NCBI RefSeq assembly: GCF_024323335.1
Contig: NC_066581.1
Location: 298,924,536-298,988,535, forward strand
Reading direction: 5' to 3'
DNA: 64,000 nucleotides
Source of the DNA: Lathyrus oleraceus
Taxonomy: Eukaryota; Streptophyta; Magnoliopsida; Fabales; Fabaceae
Part shown: positions 22,144 to 33,634 of the stretch, in pieces
Layout of the letters: the number at the start of each line of letters is the position of its first letter
How positions within the stretch are numbered: the first letter of the stretch is position 1
Program-made: the position numbers and the translations under genes
Notes under the pieces: model-generated
Databases searched by the model: none
What the model saw: the letters and a program-made list of their open reading frames with translations, nothing else
Told to the model about the DNA's origin: nothing

Positions 22144-23321
22144 CCTGGTTTCCCTAAGCGAGTCCCTCCTAGCTTTTGTAGGTTTCTTGTTTGTTGGGTG
22201 TTTATTCTTTTGTACAGTTATTTACTTTCCGCATTTACCTGCTTTACCTTATTGCATTCATGTACATATGTTTGCTGTATCTGCTGCCGTTTATCTGTTT
22301 GTTGGGGTGGGGTGTTCTATGAGAGGTAAGCCCATTACCCAGGCTTGAGTGTACACACAGATTTTAGAGTGGATGTTCATGAGGCTTGCGTGGCATGTTG
22401 CTACGTTAAGTCGTTCGTGAAGAACCACACCCAGACGAGGTTTCTCTTGGATATATTATGTCCTACGGATGTTCCATAACGACATGATGTTCCTCTAGAA
22501 ATTGTCGACTCTGGTGACCATTTTCCGAGGACTCAGTCGAGGCCTCTCCTCCGAGACGTGATTATGTTAGCTCTGGTGGGCGCATTCTCGCTGATCAATC
22601 CGAGGACCCCGAGACTGGGAACTTGCTTTAGGATATCCTGTTGAGGGGAGTCAGCAGAGGTCTTTTATCCCGTAATAATGCCAAACCTTCAGGGGTAAAC
22701 GTTTTATTCTCGACTGAAGGGCTGAAGCTGACAAACTTCTGTTCTTAGAACCTACCTGTGAGGGGAGGGTTTGATCTCTACAGATACGGTTTCTGCCAGT
22801 GGTGCTGTGATGGTGACTTTGGTTCAGCCAAATTTATGGACGTTTATTTCTGGGACGCCGGAATTCTGTCCGTGGTTTATCAGCGGGTTCCGTTTATTTC
22901 GGATCCCTGGGCTGAATCTGTGGGTGCTCACTCAGATGGTGACTCAGTTCTCCAGACATGGGTTCAGATGCCAGTTGATCAGATTGACTTTGGGTTTCAG
23001 ATGGTTGTGATCAGAGTTCAAGCCGAAGCTTCGGATCCTGTGTGCCGAGATGCACAGCCTGCCAGTCTTGGCTCCATCATTTGCATCATAGCATGTTTAT
23101 TTTCCAAAAAAATAATAATGCATGAAAAAAGTTAACTCGCATGTGCATATCCTTTTCAGGATCATTCATGATAAAATAGCATCCGCATCATATGCATATC
23201 ATGCACATATCATCCTTGCATTGCAGACATGCTTGGGAGAGACTTCTCACTCTGGGTTTTGACTGAGACTGGATTGTTGATCATCGTCCGCACCGCAACC
23301 AGATTGAATCATCAGAGGAGT

Positions 23322-24155
23322 ATGGATCAAGTCCAAGCTGAGTTGGCTGAGATGAGGGCAGAACATGGCCCAGTTCATGACCATGATGCAAGGAGTTGTT
23401 CAGGGGCAAGAGGAGCTGCGTGCCTTAGCCCAGAGACAGGAAGCTGTGATTCTGCCGCCCAGTCGTGCTTCACCAGAGAGGGTCCCTGTCAATTATCAAA
23501 TTACTGTTGTCACTATTCCCGTCAACAACTATGCCGTGGGTGAAGATTTGAGGGGTATTATAATCAGTGGACAGCCCCTTGCTACAGAGACTGTTAATGT
23601 CAGAGCAACCCTGGCTCCGGTTCGCCATCCTGGCTCTTCAAATCCTTCAAGTTCTAAAAAGCCATCCTCTGGGGCACCAGAAGGGGAGAAAGTGAAACAA
23701 ATGTTGTGCACCGTCGGAGGAGTGTGAACAGAGGACAGTTTCGTCAGGCCGCTGCTGTGACTATTCCAGCAACTCAACAGCAACAGAGAAGACCCACTCA
23801 GCAATATCAGCATCAGCAACATCGTCCTCAACAGCAGGCTTACCAGCCTCACAATGATAATCAAGCTAGTACGAGTAATGAGAGGAAGAAGATCATTTTT
23901 GATCCGATCCCTATGTCATACACAGAGTTGTATCCCTCTTTGATAGAGCGGAACTTGATTACTCCCAGAGACCCGCCGGCTATGCCTGTCAACCCTCGGT
24001 GGTGGTATAGGCCCGATCAACATTGTGTGTATCATTCGGGTGCTCCTGGTCATGACGTGGAAAGCTGCTTTCAGTTTAAGAATAAGGTGCAGGACCTTGT
24101 CAGATCAGGGATTCTGAGCTTCGAGGACTTAGGTCCCAGTGTTAATCAAGCTTGA
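23322..24155 (+). pseudogene. Damaged Tat/Ogre gag (copy 2), two frameshifts
   Basis: Counterpart of 13513-14347, with the same N-terminal frameshift near 23359 and the same capsid deletion. In addition one C is missing near 23677 (GGCACCAG where copy 1 has GGCACCCAG). This splits the frame into 23365-23727 and 23706-24155. The C-terminal zinc-finger-like HSGAPGHDVESC motif remains. Confidence 0.7.
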
Positions 24156-24323
24156 AGACAACAAGCCCGGGCCGGCGGTGGCTTTTCTTCTAAGATCTTC
24201 AACAAAGAGGGTTGTTCAAAAGCAGAAGCTGCTGATGCAAAGGATTCTGACATTTGTCATCCCTGGTAGGATCTATCGCAATTGGGTCACTGTGGGCGTT
24301 CCTACAGTCGTTCATAAGTCAGA
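24139..24323 (+). pseudogene. Vestigial 5' pol exon (copy 2), open to the splice donor
   Basis: Overlaps the gag end in another frame: LIKLEDNKPGPAV through GVPTVVHKSE, stopping two codons into the intron. With the intron removed the frame runs on into 24593 onward. It overlaps gag by 17 bp. No protease motif is seen. Confidence 0.5.
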
Positions 24324-24592
24324 GTAATAATCACTTTGTTTAAAAAACCCTTCTCCCATGCCAAAAGGAGAAGTGATGACATTGTTGGCAACATTTTGTG
24401 CAATGATATTTTCATTCAAATAAATTCATGTTAAAACATTTGTTTTTCCATTTGTTTTCCCTTTTCGCTTTTCGCATGAAATTGGTGATCACAAAAAACC
24501 TTAAAAACAAGAATAAAAGCAATCTTTTCATCTGCATAACGATTGTCTTGTTTGTTTTTCAAAAAGCTTTTCATCTCTAAATCATTATGCAG
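24324..24592 (+). other. Ogre-type pol intron, 269 bp (copy 2)
   Basis: Same donor and acceptor as 14517-14785, and the same length. Splicing joins the 24139-24323 frame to the linker exon without a stop. Confidence 0.75.
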
Positions 24593-25195
24593 GTTGTTTC
24601 TTAAACCCATTGAACCTAATGATCGGACGTTATCTCCCAATTTTGAATTCCCTGTATTTGAAGCGGAAGAAGATGATGTTGAAAGGATTCCTGACGAGAT
24701 TTTCCGGCTTCTTGAGCAGGAAAAGAAGATCACTCAGCTGCATCTCGAGAATCAGCAGAACAGCCAACTGGGGCACATAAAAGAAAAAGAAAAAAGAAAA
24801 TACAAAGAAAGAAGAGGGTGCAAAATCAAAAGAAATCAGAATCAAAAGAAAGAAAGAAACAAAAGAAAAAATAGCACCCTCAAAGTCCCAAGTTGACTGA
24901 TGCTGAATTCGATCGAAAAGAAGAGATTAACTGCCATGTGTCATGGTCAGTTATATCAGCGGAGAGTGACGAAAGCACGCTATAAGAAGGTCAAGCCTCG
25001 TGTGTTCCGAGGGACCTTGTGCTCAAGAAAGTCTTGTCTTTCGTACCCGATTCCAGGGGCAAGTGAACCCTAAGCTATGAACGCCCATAGGTTGTCAAGA
25101 GAGTCTTTTCAGGCGGTGCTCTGAGACTTATAGCAATGGATGAAGAAGTTCACTCGTCCTGTGAATTCCCGATGCAGTCAAGAAATACTTCGCAA
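24593..25195 (+). pseudogene. Remnant pol: linker plus integrase tail (copy 2)
   Basis: Same as 14786-15385, with small differences: a 4-bp shorter purine tract near 24850, GATCGAAAAG in place of AATCGAAAAG, and AGCGGAG in place of AACGGAG. The 3' UTR continues to 25665. Confidence 0.65.
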
Positions 25196-25665
25196 AAAAT
25201 CAAAAAAAGAACAAAAAGCTCGCTAAGTCGAACACCCCAAAGGGCAACTTAGGCAAAAAGGAGCGTCTCGGTGGATTGAAAACCCGAAAGGGCGATCCAG
25301 GCAAAAGTTAGAGACATTGAAAAAAAAAAAGAATTCGCATCCCGCTAGATTGAGCACCTCACACTGGGGCAATCTAGGCAAAAATTAGGGATTTGGCAAG
25401 TAACTGCATCTTGACAAGACTGTGTTCTATATCTGTCATCCGTCAGGAATCCTCGATGCGTCGTCGACTGAAGCTCTGAATACATCGAAATTCAGAATGG
25501 TAGAGTAAGGGTCATTATGTTCAATGTAGCCCTCTCCAATATATATCACCGATTTCAAACTTGTACAGATCTATGGAGTCTCGCCCTTTGCAGACTACCA
25601 TTCCATCACATCAATTTGAGCTTTTATCCAATTATTTGCACTCTTATTTGTTTTAACTCAACAGA

Positions 25666-26917
25666 TGTAAATCCTAAACACTTAAGTACGTATTGCATGA
25701 CAACACTAGGGCAGAGCTTCCCCCACCTCTAGACCTTTCCGAGCGTCTCCGATCTTGTGGCATGTAGTTCGTCCTATTGCAAAGAGGTAACTGCCTAAGA
25801 CTCGATTCAGCGAGCTGCGACACCTACTGCTAGGACGTGAACACATTGCCCACTCTCCTTTGACACAACTGGTGTCCTCCTTTCTAAGTCCATGTTCATA
25901 TGGCAATCCCTATGTAGGGGAACTATGTCGCCCTGATTCTCATACCAGATGAGGTACGTAGGCAGGAGACCGTGCGAGGTCTCTCCGGGCGCCCTTTTTT
26001 CTTCAACCTTTGTGTCTCAACCCCCTATGAAGGGGAACTACATCGCCCTGATCCTTGTTCCAGACGAGGTATGTAGGCAGGTGGTCGTACGAGACCACTC
26101 CGGGCACCTTTCTTTTTCCTTTGTGTGTGTTTGGTTCGGATGCTGATGTAAGTCCAGTGATTGGCAGTCGGGCTCCATGTTTGCCACCTTTTTGTGTGTA
26201 GGTGTCTTGTTTTGTTTGGCGTGCGTGTAGCCGAACTACGGCAACTCTGATTCTCATGTTCAGATGAGATACGTAGGCACAAGATGTGATGTCTTGCCGA
26301 GTTTGACTAACGACTAACAACTAATCCTTGTTTCCTTTCGCCCTCGTTGCGATCCTTTCTCTCGCCCTCGTTGCGATCGAGACCTTCCCTTTCTCTTGCC
26401 CTAGTTGCAATCGAGACCCTTATTCCCGTAGTTTAGTTTGAACTACGTTTTGCTCTGATTCTCATTCCCGATGAGATACGTAGGCATAAGACGCGATGTC
26501 TTAGCGAGCACACATCTCTTTCACCCATAGGTAGCCGAGCTACGAAGACTTTGATTCTCATATTCATATGAGATACGTATGCAATGGATGCGACATCCGT
26601 GCGAGTCATTTTCTTTGACCCTTTCTTTTAGTAAATAGTACATTAGATAAACACACACCCTTTAGACAAGAAACAACAAGAGTGGATCCCGTAGAGTACT
26701 ACGGATGCGTAGGGGTGCTAATACCTTCCCTTCGCATAATCGACTCCCGAACCCAAGATTTGGTTGCGAGACCTTGTCTTTTCCTTTCCTTTCTCCAGGT
26801 TTACTTCGAGCGTTTCCTTTCCCTCCTTTGGGATAAATAACGCACGGTGGCGACTCTCCTGTCATTTCTTTCTCGCCGGTTGTTTTTTTCGCAGACCGTA
26901 TTTTTCGGGTTGCGACA
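25666..26917 (+). mobile_element. LTR3 fragment (3' part only)
   Basis: At 25665-25668 the internal 3' UTR (equivalent of 15863) joins LTR sequence equivalent to 11065, sharing only TGT, which suggests illegitimate recombination. The rest of the 3' UTR, the minisatellite, the PPT and the first 5.8 kb of LTR are lost. The fragment ends TTGCGACA at 26917 without a PBS, so this is the outer 3' boundary of the array. It keeps all five hairpin modules. Confidence 0.75.
25923..26600 (+). promoter_or_regulatory. Five two-hairpin modules in LTR3
   Basis: Modules equivalent to M1-M5. In M1 the outer stem is CTATGT, pairing with ACGTAG by one G-U. In M3 the hairpin-2 loop is GTGAT instead of GCGAT. 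Stems stay paired. Confidence 0.6.
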
Positions 26918-28641
26918 CAGCGCGCCAATTATGTTTTCAAAATGTTACCTGGTTCGATCCCAGGCTGTGGTCATTTTCCAATGCTTCATTCATTTTTCCT
27001 ATGCCATGTTATTCATACTATGCTTTTCATGTTTTTTTATTTTTTCTTTCACTTCATAAATTCATAACTAATTGATAAATGATCCAAAAAATATGGGAAT
27101 TTTTGCATTGTTTTCCTTATTGTGTCTAGTTTTTTTTGATTATTTTTGCTCAAATTGTGCTTGGCTGATTAAATTTTTTGCCCTAAGGTTTGTGTACATG
27201 TATGCATTCTTGATATTGCCTTGGTTCTTCATTTGTGAAATGCTCAATTCTTATCCAATGCTCATGAAATTTGACATGTTGAAACTAGACATCTTGCTAG
27301 ACATTTTGGTGTTGAGTTTGCAATTTTATCATGTGCCATTGTTGAAATATGATCATGTGAATGTAGGTGTGACAATGTGTGTCACACCTTTGCTTGCTCA
27401 ACTTGATTAATTGATTTGCCATGCCAAATGAATTCCAAATGTTCTGATTTTTTGTATGATGCTTGATGTGGATGTTGTGATTAATCATGAATTTTCTTGG
27501 AATTTTTGGATTCATTTCTGATTTGTTTGAGATTTTTCATTCTGGATGGTCATTTGTGAACTTTTGAATGGTCTTGAACTTCAATCTTTTGTGAAATGCT
27601 TGTGCTTTATCCTATGAATGTGAAATTTTGCACACTAATTCTAGACATGTTGAATGTGGTTTTGGATTTGGTTTGAGGTTTTTACCTTTTACCATTTCTA
27701 TTTTAGGCTTGTACTAAGTTGGTATACCAAGTTGTGTCACATATGTGCTTGATTATGCTTGCCTTGGCTTATGCAATTTGATTACCATGCTTAATGTTGT
27801 CCAAATGCTCTAATTTTTTGTGTGATGATCATGTTGTGTGTTCTGTTTACTCATGAATTTTGCCAAAATTAATTGAAGCATTTTTGAATTAATGTGCATT
27901 TGTTCATTCTGTTGTCACAATGTGGTTACAATGTGCATACCTTGCCATATTTGTTTCATAAAATGAATTTGGTGATTGATATTGGGATGAGACCTTTTGG
28001 ATGATGTTCTTAATTAATTGAAGTTGATTCATGTCAATTTTCATGTTCTGTTTTGAACTGTTTCTCCCTCTTTGACCCTAGGCCTTGACCTAGTGGTTTG
28101 CCTCTCATGTTTGAGCTTTGATTTCAGGTTAAGAAGCATTTGCCATAATTGATGATGCTCACTCATTTGGATTGATTAATTGGTTGACTACTAACATTGT
28201 GTGTTTTGTAGGGTTGTTAACTCATTTGAGTTTGACTTGTTGGCTTATGCCTTTGCTCGTTGGGTTTGACTGTTGATATTGATATTGTCTGTTTGTCTGT
28301 ACAGTTGAACTGATTTGTGTGATGTTTCCACAGGTACATTAGTTGCTTAAGTTCAATTTGTACTTGCTTTTGCTTGGTTGCTTAACCACATAGGTATGAT
28401 ATTTCTGACTTCATGTAGTCTGGAAGACCTGTCCTGTTACTTGGGCAGGCACCTGTCTGAAGTCCTCCTTAAGAGGCAATGCTTGTGAATGTTTATCTTT
28501 GTGCCAAGCAGGGAAAGTCCTTTGATAAGGCAATTGGCAGATAAAAGAGATGTGTAGTCCATCTCCTGCTATTCAGTGTGTCATCCACTTTGCTCACACA
28601 CCTTGTGTTGATGCATTGTGGATATTAACCCAAGATCTTTG
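26918..28641 (+). mobile_element. Left part of a second Tat/Ogre LTR family
   Basis: T-rich AT DNA without genes, in which the array ends. Read with 37130-38340, from which it is separated by a copia insertion, it forms one LTR-like unit whose 3' half carries the same module type and ending as LTR1. ORFs here have no family motifs. The text GGTTCGATCCC at 26951 resembles a Pol III B box, but no tRNA fold is seen. Confidence 0.5.
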
Positions 28642-30324
28642 TGTTAGATGGTGGGGCTAGTGATCGAGAGGGGGGGGGGGGTGAATAGATCACTTCTTTA
28701 AAATTAAACGGATTTAAAGTTTTATCAGAGTTTTTAAAGTTGGCGAAAAATTTCAGTCCCGAATCGACTTCCGTCTATTCTGAACCGCTACTAGAAAGCC
28801 GGACACGCGAGTTTAATGCTGGATTTGAATAAGAATGACATAAACTATTAACACCAGAATTTTAGCTAATTGAATGCACTTATCATTAAAGTCTATTTCC
28901 AATGAATAAAACCTAGCTAACAATTTTGTCGAACAGTTGGTGTGTATGTAATCAATAATGAACAACAGTGGAGTTTAGTTAAAGAAGTTTTCTTGCCACT
29001 GCTGTCTTGCAAAAGGTACAATCACCACACACTAACTGAATTTGCAAAACTGTTGGAAACGTAAAAAGGAGTAAGGGAAGAATACAATACGCAGAGATTT
29101 GGTAAGGAAGTTCCCCACGTCGTCCTCGCGTGTGGGTACGTCTCCCTCTCAATTTCAAATGAAATTGAGAACTTTGATTATCAATTATTGCCGAATTCGT
29201 TGATACAAGGTTATGATACAAAGACAGAATTCTAAATTCCAAGAACTTCTTCTTGTATGAAACCTCCACTTGATCTGAGCACGATCAAGAATTTCCTGCA
29301 CGAAATTGCAAACAATTCACCGGTTCCACGACCTGCTTGCGAAATCCCCCGATCTCCAAACGCAACGCTGCGGCTGAATCTGTTCTGCAAATGTGACTAA
29401 CAAACCCGCAAGAACACTCCAGTTCTTGAAGGACAAACCAGTAGGTTTTTCCTCGAAACCCCCTTCAATCTTCAACTCAGCTAGATCCTCGATCGTTCCA
29501 CTGAAAACCCTCAGCTAGATCCTTGATCGTACCACTGAACGTTATCTCGTTGATCCTTTAATCCAAAGAACAAGAATGATTATGTGTTGATGTTCTTGAA
29601 GAAAAGTGATTGAGAAGATGAAGAAGATGAAGTCTCTTTCAGGTTTCTATCTGCTCAAGAAACAATTGCCTCTACACACTGCTTTGATCTTGTGTTCAAT
29701 TGTTTTTCCCTCTAAGAATTCGTGTCTTTGCACTACTGTCACAACATCTCTTATATATGCTGAAAAACAGAAATTGTTAGAGCACAAAACAGACTTATGC
29801 ATTGATACATGAGAGTATGCATCGATGCATACTGTAAGATAAGTGAGTTTTTGGTGAATTGAATTAAGCATGGATCGATGCATAATTCGTATGTATTGAT
29901 GCATATGACATTTCCACTAACATGTATCGATGCCTAATACGTATGCATTGATACATAGGGTGTTTCAACAGATCATGCATCGATGCAAGGATCTTATGGA
30001 TCGATCCATAGAGCATTTTGCCTTTCATGTGTCGATACATGACTCGTGTGCATCGATGCATACTGAACAAAAAAAGTTTTGTGATTTACCACATGCTGTA
30101 TGGATCGATACATAGGCTTATGTGTTGATGCATACTGACACAAAATGGATTTTATGAGTTATTTTAAGAGATGTATCAATGTAGGTCTTTATGTACAGTT
30201 ATGTAACAATAGAATGGGATAAAAACACAAATGTATCATGTAATGTAATGCACAGCCAACATTTGGATGATGATCACACAATTTGCTATCATTCAAAATT
30301 AATTCAAAGTAAAGAATTCTCACA
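28642..30324 (-). repeat. 3' LTR of the copia element
   Basis: On the plus strand it starts TGTTAGATGG and ends TTCTCACA. It carries a 12-base G run near 28670 where the other LTR has seven, and a 9-bp GAAGAAGAT-type insertion near 29620. It contains the palindrome array at 29797-30133. Confidence 0.92.
29797..30133. repeat. Array of twelve palindromic ATCGAT-centred 14-mers, helically spaced
   Basis: Twelve near-palindromes of the form ATGNRTYGATNCAT start at 29797, 29817, 29870, 29891, 29922, 29943, 29975, 29997, 30027, 30048, 30100 and 30120. The intervals are 20, 53, 21, 31, 21, 32, 22, 30, 21, 52 and 20, all close to multiples of 10.5 bp. They form six pairs 20-22 bp apart. The other LTR has the same array from 36602. 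Function unknown; see findings. Confidence 0.8.
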
Positions 30325-30340
30325 AACTCCCCCTTTTTGA
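30325..30340 (-). other. Polypurine tract of the copia element
   Basis: On the minus strand CAAAAAGGGGGAGTT lies directly before the 3' LTR start TGTGAGAATTC. Similar GGGGGAG tracts recur nearby (30371-30410), as in some copia families with repeated PPTs. Confidence 0.75.
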
Positions 30341-30746
30341 TGATGGCAAATTCTTGGCAAGATGTGTGATACTCCCCCTGAGTTTGTGCATATCTGTATT
30401 TCTCCCCCTTTGACAACATCAAAAAGAGGAAGAACTAGGTTTATCAAGGCAACATGTTGTAGCAGAATATGGCAAAAAGATTGATAAAAAAGCTAGCAGT
30501 CACAAAAAAGGAAGCTTCAAAGTAAAGTATCACTCACAAAGAATGACAAGCAAGGGTAATAACACTAGAGATAAACAGAAGGTAAAAAGCATTTAAGGAA
30601 TAGAGCGAGTTTAAGAATTACATAAGCTAAACCATATATTGTGCAACAATTCTAATAAAACTTGAGTAATATGAGATGAAATGCAGTGAAATGAAATGAT
30701 GATGGGTTAAAGGGGAAAATATTCATTTAATACACATAGCATCAGT

Positions 30747-30916
30747 ATGGATTGATGCATGTGGCCATGGGTTGATGCATATCAAGCATTTTTGTTTGTA
30801 CCAGGGCTATGTATCGATGCATGCGACGAATGGATCGATGCATCCTGAACTTGTTTTTAAAAAATTTAAATATGCAGAAGATATGGATCGACGCCAACAT
30901 GTTTAGATCGATGCAT
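30747..30916. repeat. Second palindrome array in the copia 3' UTR
   Basis: Six copies of the same 14-mer class start at 30747, 30767, 30809, 30830, 30883 and 30903 (the last two degenerate). Intervals are 20, 42, 21, 53 and 20. This repeats the pairing and the near-10.5-bp phasing of the LTR array, although the sequences between motifs differ. Confidence 0.7.
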
Positions 30917-31042
30917 ACTGATGCCAAAGCAGATTTTAGAAATTTTTTATGCAGTATGTTATGATGGTTATGCAGAAGAAGAATTCACAAGTCAGATTGT
31001 TAATGTGCAAACAGTATAGGCAAACAATATATGCATCCAAAT

Positions 31043-32497
31043 TTACATCAATTGGAGTAAGAACTTTTGTTCTAACATACACAACCACTTAGTAGTAAAA
31101 GAATTGTATAAAGGAATGATATTACCTCTGTTGATGTAATCTTGTGATGGATAAATGATATCTCTGAACTTTTTGACATCTACACACTTACCATGCTCAT
31201 CCTTATCTAGATTTCCGTTGGTAGGCATTGGGGTGTCAATTGATTTTGAGTCATTCATTCTAAAGCGCTTGAGTAGTTCTCTGCAGTATTTTGTTTGACA
31301 TACTGCTGTACCCTCATCAAGTTGCTTTATTTGTAGTCCTAGGAAGTAGTTCAGCTCCCCCATTAGACTCATCTCAAATTCACCCTGCATAATCTTAGAA
31401 AATTCTTCGACCAAGTGTATGTTAGTTGAACCAAAAATTTTATCGTCTACATAAACTTGAACTAAAAGGATGTGCTTTCCTTTGTGCTTAATAAAGAGAG
31501 TATTATCCACTTTACCTCTTGAGTATCCATGATCAATTAGAAATTTGCTAAGCCTTTCATACCAAACCCGAGGGGCTTGTTTAAGACCATACAAGGCTAT
31601 TTTTAATTTGTAAACATGATCTGGATTTTCAGCATTCTCAAAACCAGGAGGTTGTGAAACATATACCTCTTCATTTATGACACCATTAAGAAAAGCACTC
31701 TTTACGTCCATTTGGTAAAGCTTAAAATCATTAGAACACGCATAGACAAGCAAGAGACGTATAGCTTCAAGGCGAGCAACTGGAGCATAAGTTTCCTCAT
31801 AGTCTATGCCCTCCTCTTGGTTATACCCTTGTGCAACTAAGCGTGCTTTGTTCCTAGTAATCACTCCGTTTTCATCAAGCTTATTTCTAAAAACCCACTT
31901 AGTACCTATGATATGATGATCTCGCGGACGAGGGACAAGTTCCCAAACGTCATTTCTTTTAAATTGATTAAGCTCTTCTTGCATGGCCATTAGCCAAAAT
32001 TCATCAATCAAGGCCTCTTTGGCATTTTTAGGTTCTACTTGTGAAACAAAGGCGAAGTGAGAACAAAAGTTACTTATCTTAGAACGGGTCATTACTCCCT
32101 TTGAAATGTCTCCCAAGATGTTGTCAATGGGATGGTCTTTTGAGGATTTCCAAGCTGTTGGAAGATCATTCACTTCAGCTGTCTTTTCTTCCCCATTTTC
32201 TTCATGACTAGTATCTTCCTCCTTCTCATGGGCAGCTGTTTTGGACTGATCAGTTTCCTCAACAACTTCCTTGAGTATGTCTTCTGTAGATACACCTGCG
32301 TCATCAAAAGAAATACCTTTTCCGACATTTTTCAGATAAGACTCATCAAAAGAAACATGGACAGATTCTTCAACAGTAAGTAAACGCTTATTATACACTC
32401 TATATGCTTTACTTGACAGTGAGTAACCAAGAAAGATGCCTTCATCCGCTTTTGCATCAAACTTCCCAATGTTTTCCTTACCGTTATTCAAAAACAA
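31043..32497 (-). pseudogene. Copia pol, reverse transcriptase segment; RNase H missing
   Basis: The frame continues integrase ([13 protein letters not shown], residues 14-26), then a variable acidic linker. RT follows: [54 protein letters not shown] and the catalytic YVDDK box. After [10 protein letters not shown] the expected YRGMIGSLLYL...RPDI region and the whole RNase H domain are replaced by about 35 unrelated residues and a stop. The frame is joined to the upstream pol only through a one-base T insertion near 32488 (five Ts where four would keep the frame). It cannot support its own replication as read. Confidence 0.85.
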
Positions 32498-33634
32498 AAC
32501 ACTTACAACCGAATACGTGAAGATGTGACAAGTTTGGCTTTCTTCCTTTCAAAAGTTCATAAGGAGTTTTATTTAAAATAGGGCGAATTAAGATTCTGTT
32601 TAAAACATAACAAGCTGTGCTAACAGCATCAGCCCAAAAGTATTTTGGTAATCCACCCTCATTTAGCATTGTTCTTGCCAACTCCTCTAAAACACGATTT
32701 TTACGCTCCACAACCCCATTTTGTTGTGGAGTTCGAGGAGCTGAAAAGTTATGCTCAATACCATACTTGTCACAGTACTTCTCAAAGTGATAATTTTGAA
32801 ATTCACCACCATGATCGCTACGAATTGTAACTATTTTGGAATTCATTTTGTTTTGGGACAGATTTGCAAAATTCTTAAAAGCAGAAAAAGTTTCATCTTT
32901 GCTATGAAGGAATATAGTCCAAGTAAATCTAGAATAGTCGTCAACGATTACAAAACCATAGTAATTTCCACCTAGGCTCTTTGTCCTAGAAGGTCCAAAG
33001 AGATCCATATGGAGTAGCTCTAGGGGTCGTGAAGTTGAAATTACATTTTTAGATTTAAAAGAGACCCTCGTTTGCTTTCCCATTTGGCACGCGTCACATA
33101 GGTGGTCTTTTGAAAATTTTATTTTTGGTAGACCGACTACTAGATCCTTATATACAACCTTATTAAGCAAATCGAAATTAACATGCGCTAAACGTCTATG
33201 CCAAAGCCAAGAATCATCATTCAAGGTGACTAGACATTTAGTACTTGTTAAAGATACATCAAAAAGGTCAAGCATATAGATATTGTCTACTCTTACACCC
33301 TTAAACACAATGTTTTGTTCAGCATGTTCAATTATGCAGCAAGTTTTTGTGAAAGAAACTTTATAGCCCATGTCACATAGTTGACTTATGCTTAACAAAT
33401 TGTGTTTAAGTCCCTCTACTAGATGGACATTAGAAATAGTAGTGGTGGAGGGATTACCTACACTACCTTTGCCGAGTATAGCTCCTTTGTTATTGTCTCC
33501 ATAAGTAACATATCCCTTCTTCTTTGCCTTGAAGTCTATAAAAAGTGATATGTCACCGGTCATGTGCCTTGAGCAGCCGCTGTCAAGAAACCACCTTCTA
33601 TCTGCGGAAGCAAGGCACTCATCCTACAATATCA
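32484..33634 (-). pseudogene. Copia pol, protease and integrase segment
   Basis: Reading starts just after gag in another frame with WFLDSGCSRHMTG, the copia aspartic protease active site. GAG-pre-integrase follows (LWHRRLAHVNFDLLNKV, LCDACQMGKQTR, the H-H-C-C zinc site). The integrase core has its three acidic residues in LLHMDLFGP, IRSDHGGEFQN and QQNGVVERKNR. The frame ends prematurely at CFVFE-stop because of the T-run insertion. The transition from gag needs a frame change at TTTTGATATTGTAGGATG (about 33625-33640), which could be ribosomal frameshifting or a small splice. Confidence 0.85.

Larger units (their letters stand above)
1..26917 (+). mobile_element. Tandem array of a Tat/Ogre-type Ty3/gypsy LTR retrotransposon derivative
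   Basis: The same sequence recurs as 1-5371 and 14661-20030, and again as 10221-14660 and 20031-24470, nearly identical by eye. Read in order, this gives internal region, LTR, internal region, LTR, internal region, LTR fragment, with shared LTRs. Boundaries are supported by TGTCATACCCC at each LTR start after a purine-rich tract, and by an ending in GCGACA followed by a tRNA-Arg-type primer site. The internal region (12315-19876, about 7.6 kb) lacks RT, RNase H and the integrase core, so the family depended on other elements. Such arrays usually arise by unequal recombination between LTRs (inference). The left end lies outside the window. Confidence 0.85.

Noticed and set aside
26918..26990. 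tRNA-like B box GGTTCGATCCC, possible tRNA or SINE head
   Set aside because: No A box at the right distance, no cloverleaf arms and no poly-A tail or flanking duplication. LTR-internal text is more likely.
29647..30115. ORFs rich in MH/ID repeats in the copia LTR
   Set aside because: Reading through the ATCGAT palindrome array produces periodic Met-His and Ile-Asp. There is no family similarity, and the same appears on both strands.
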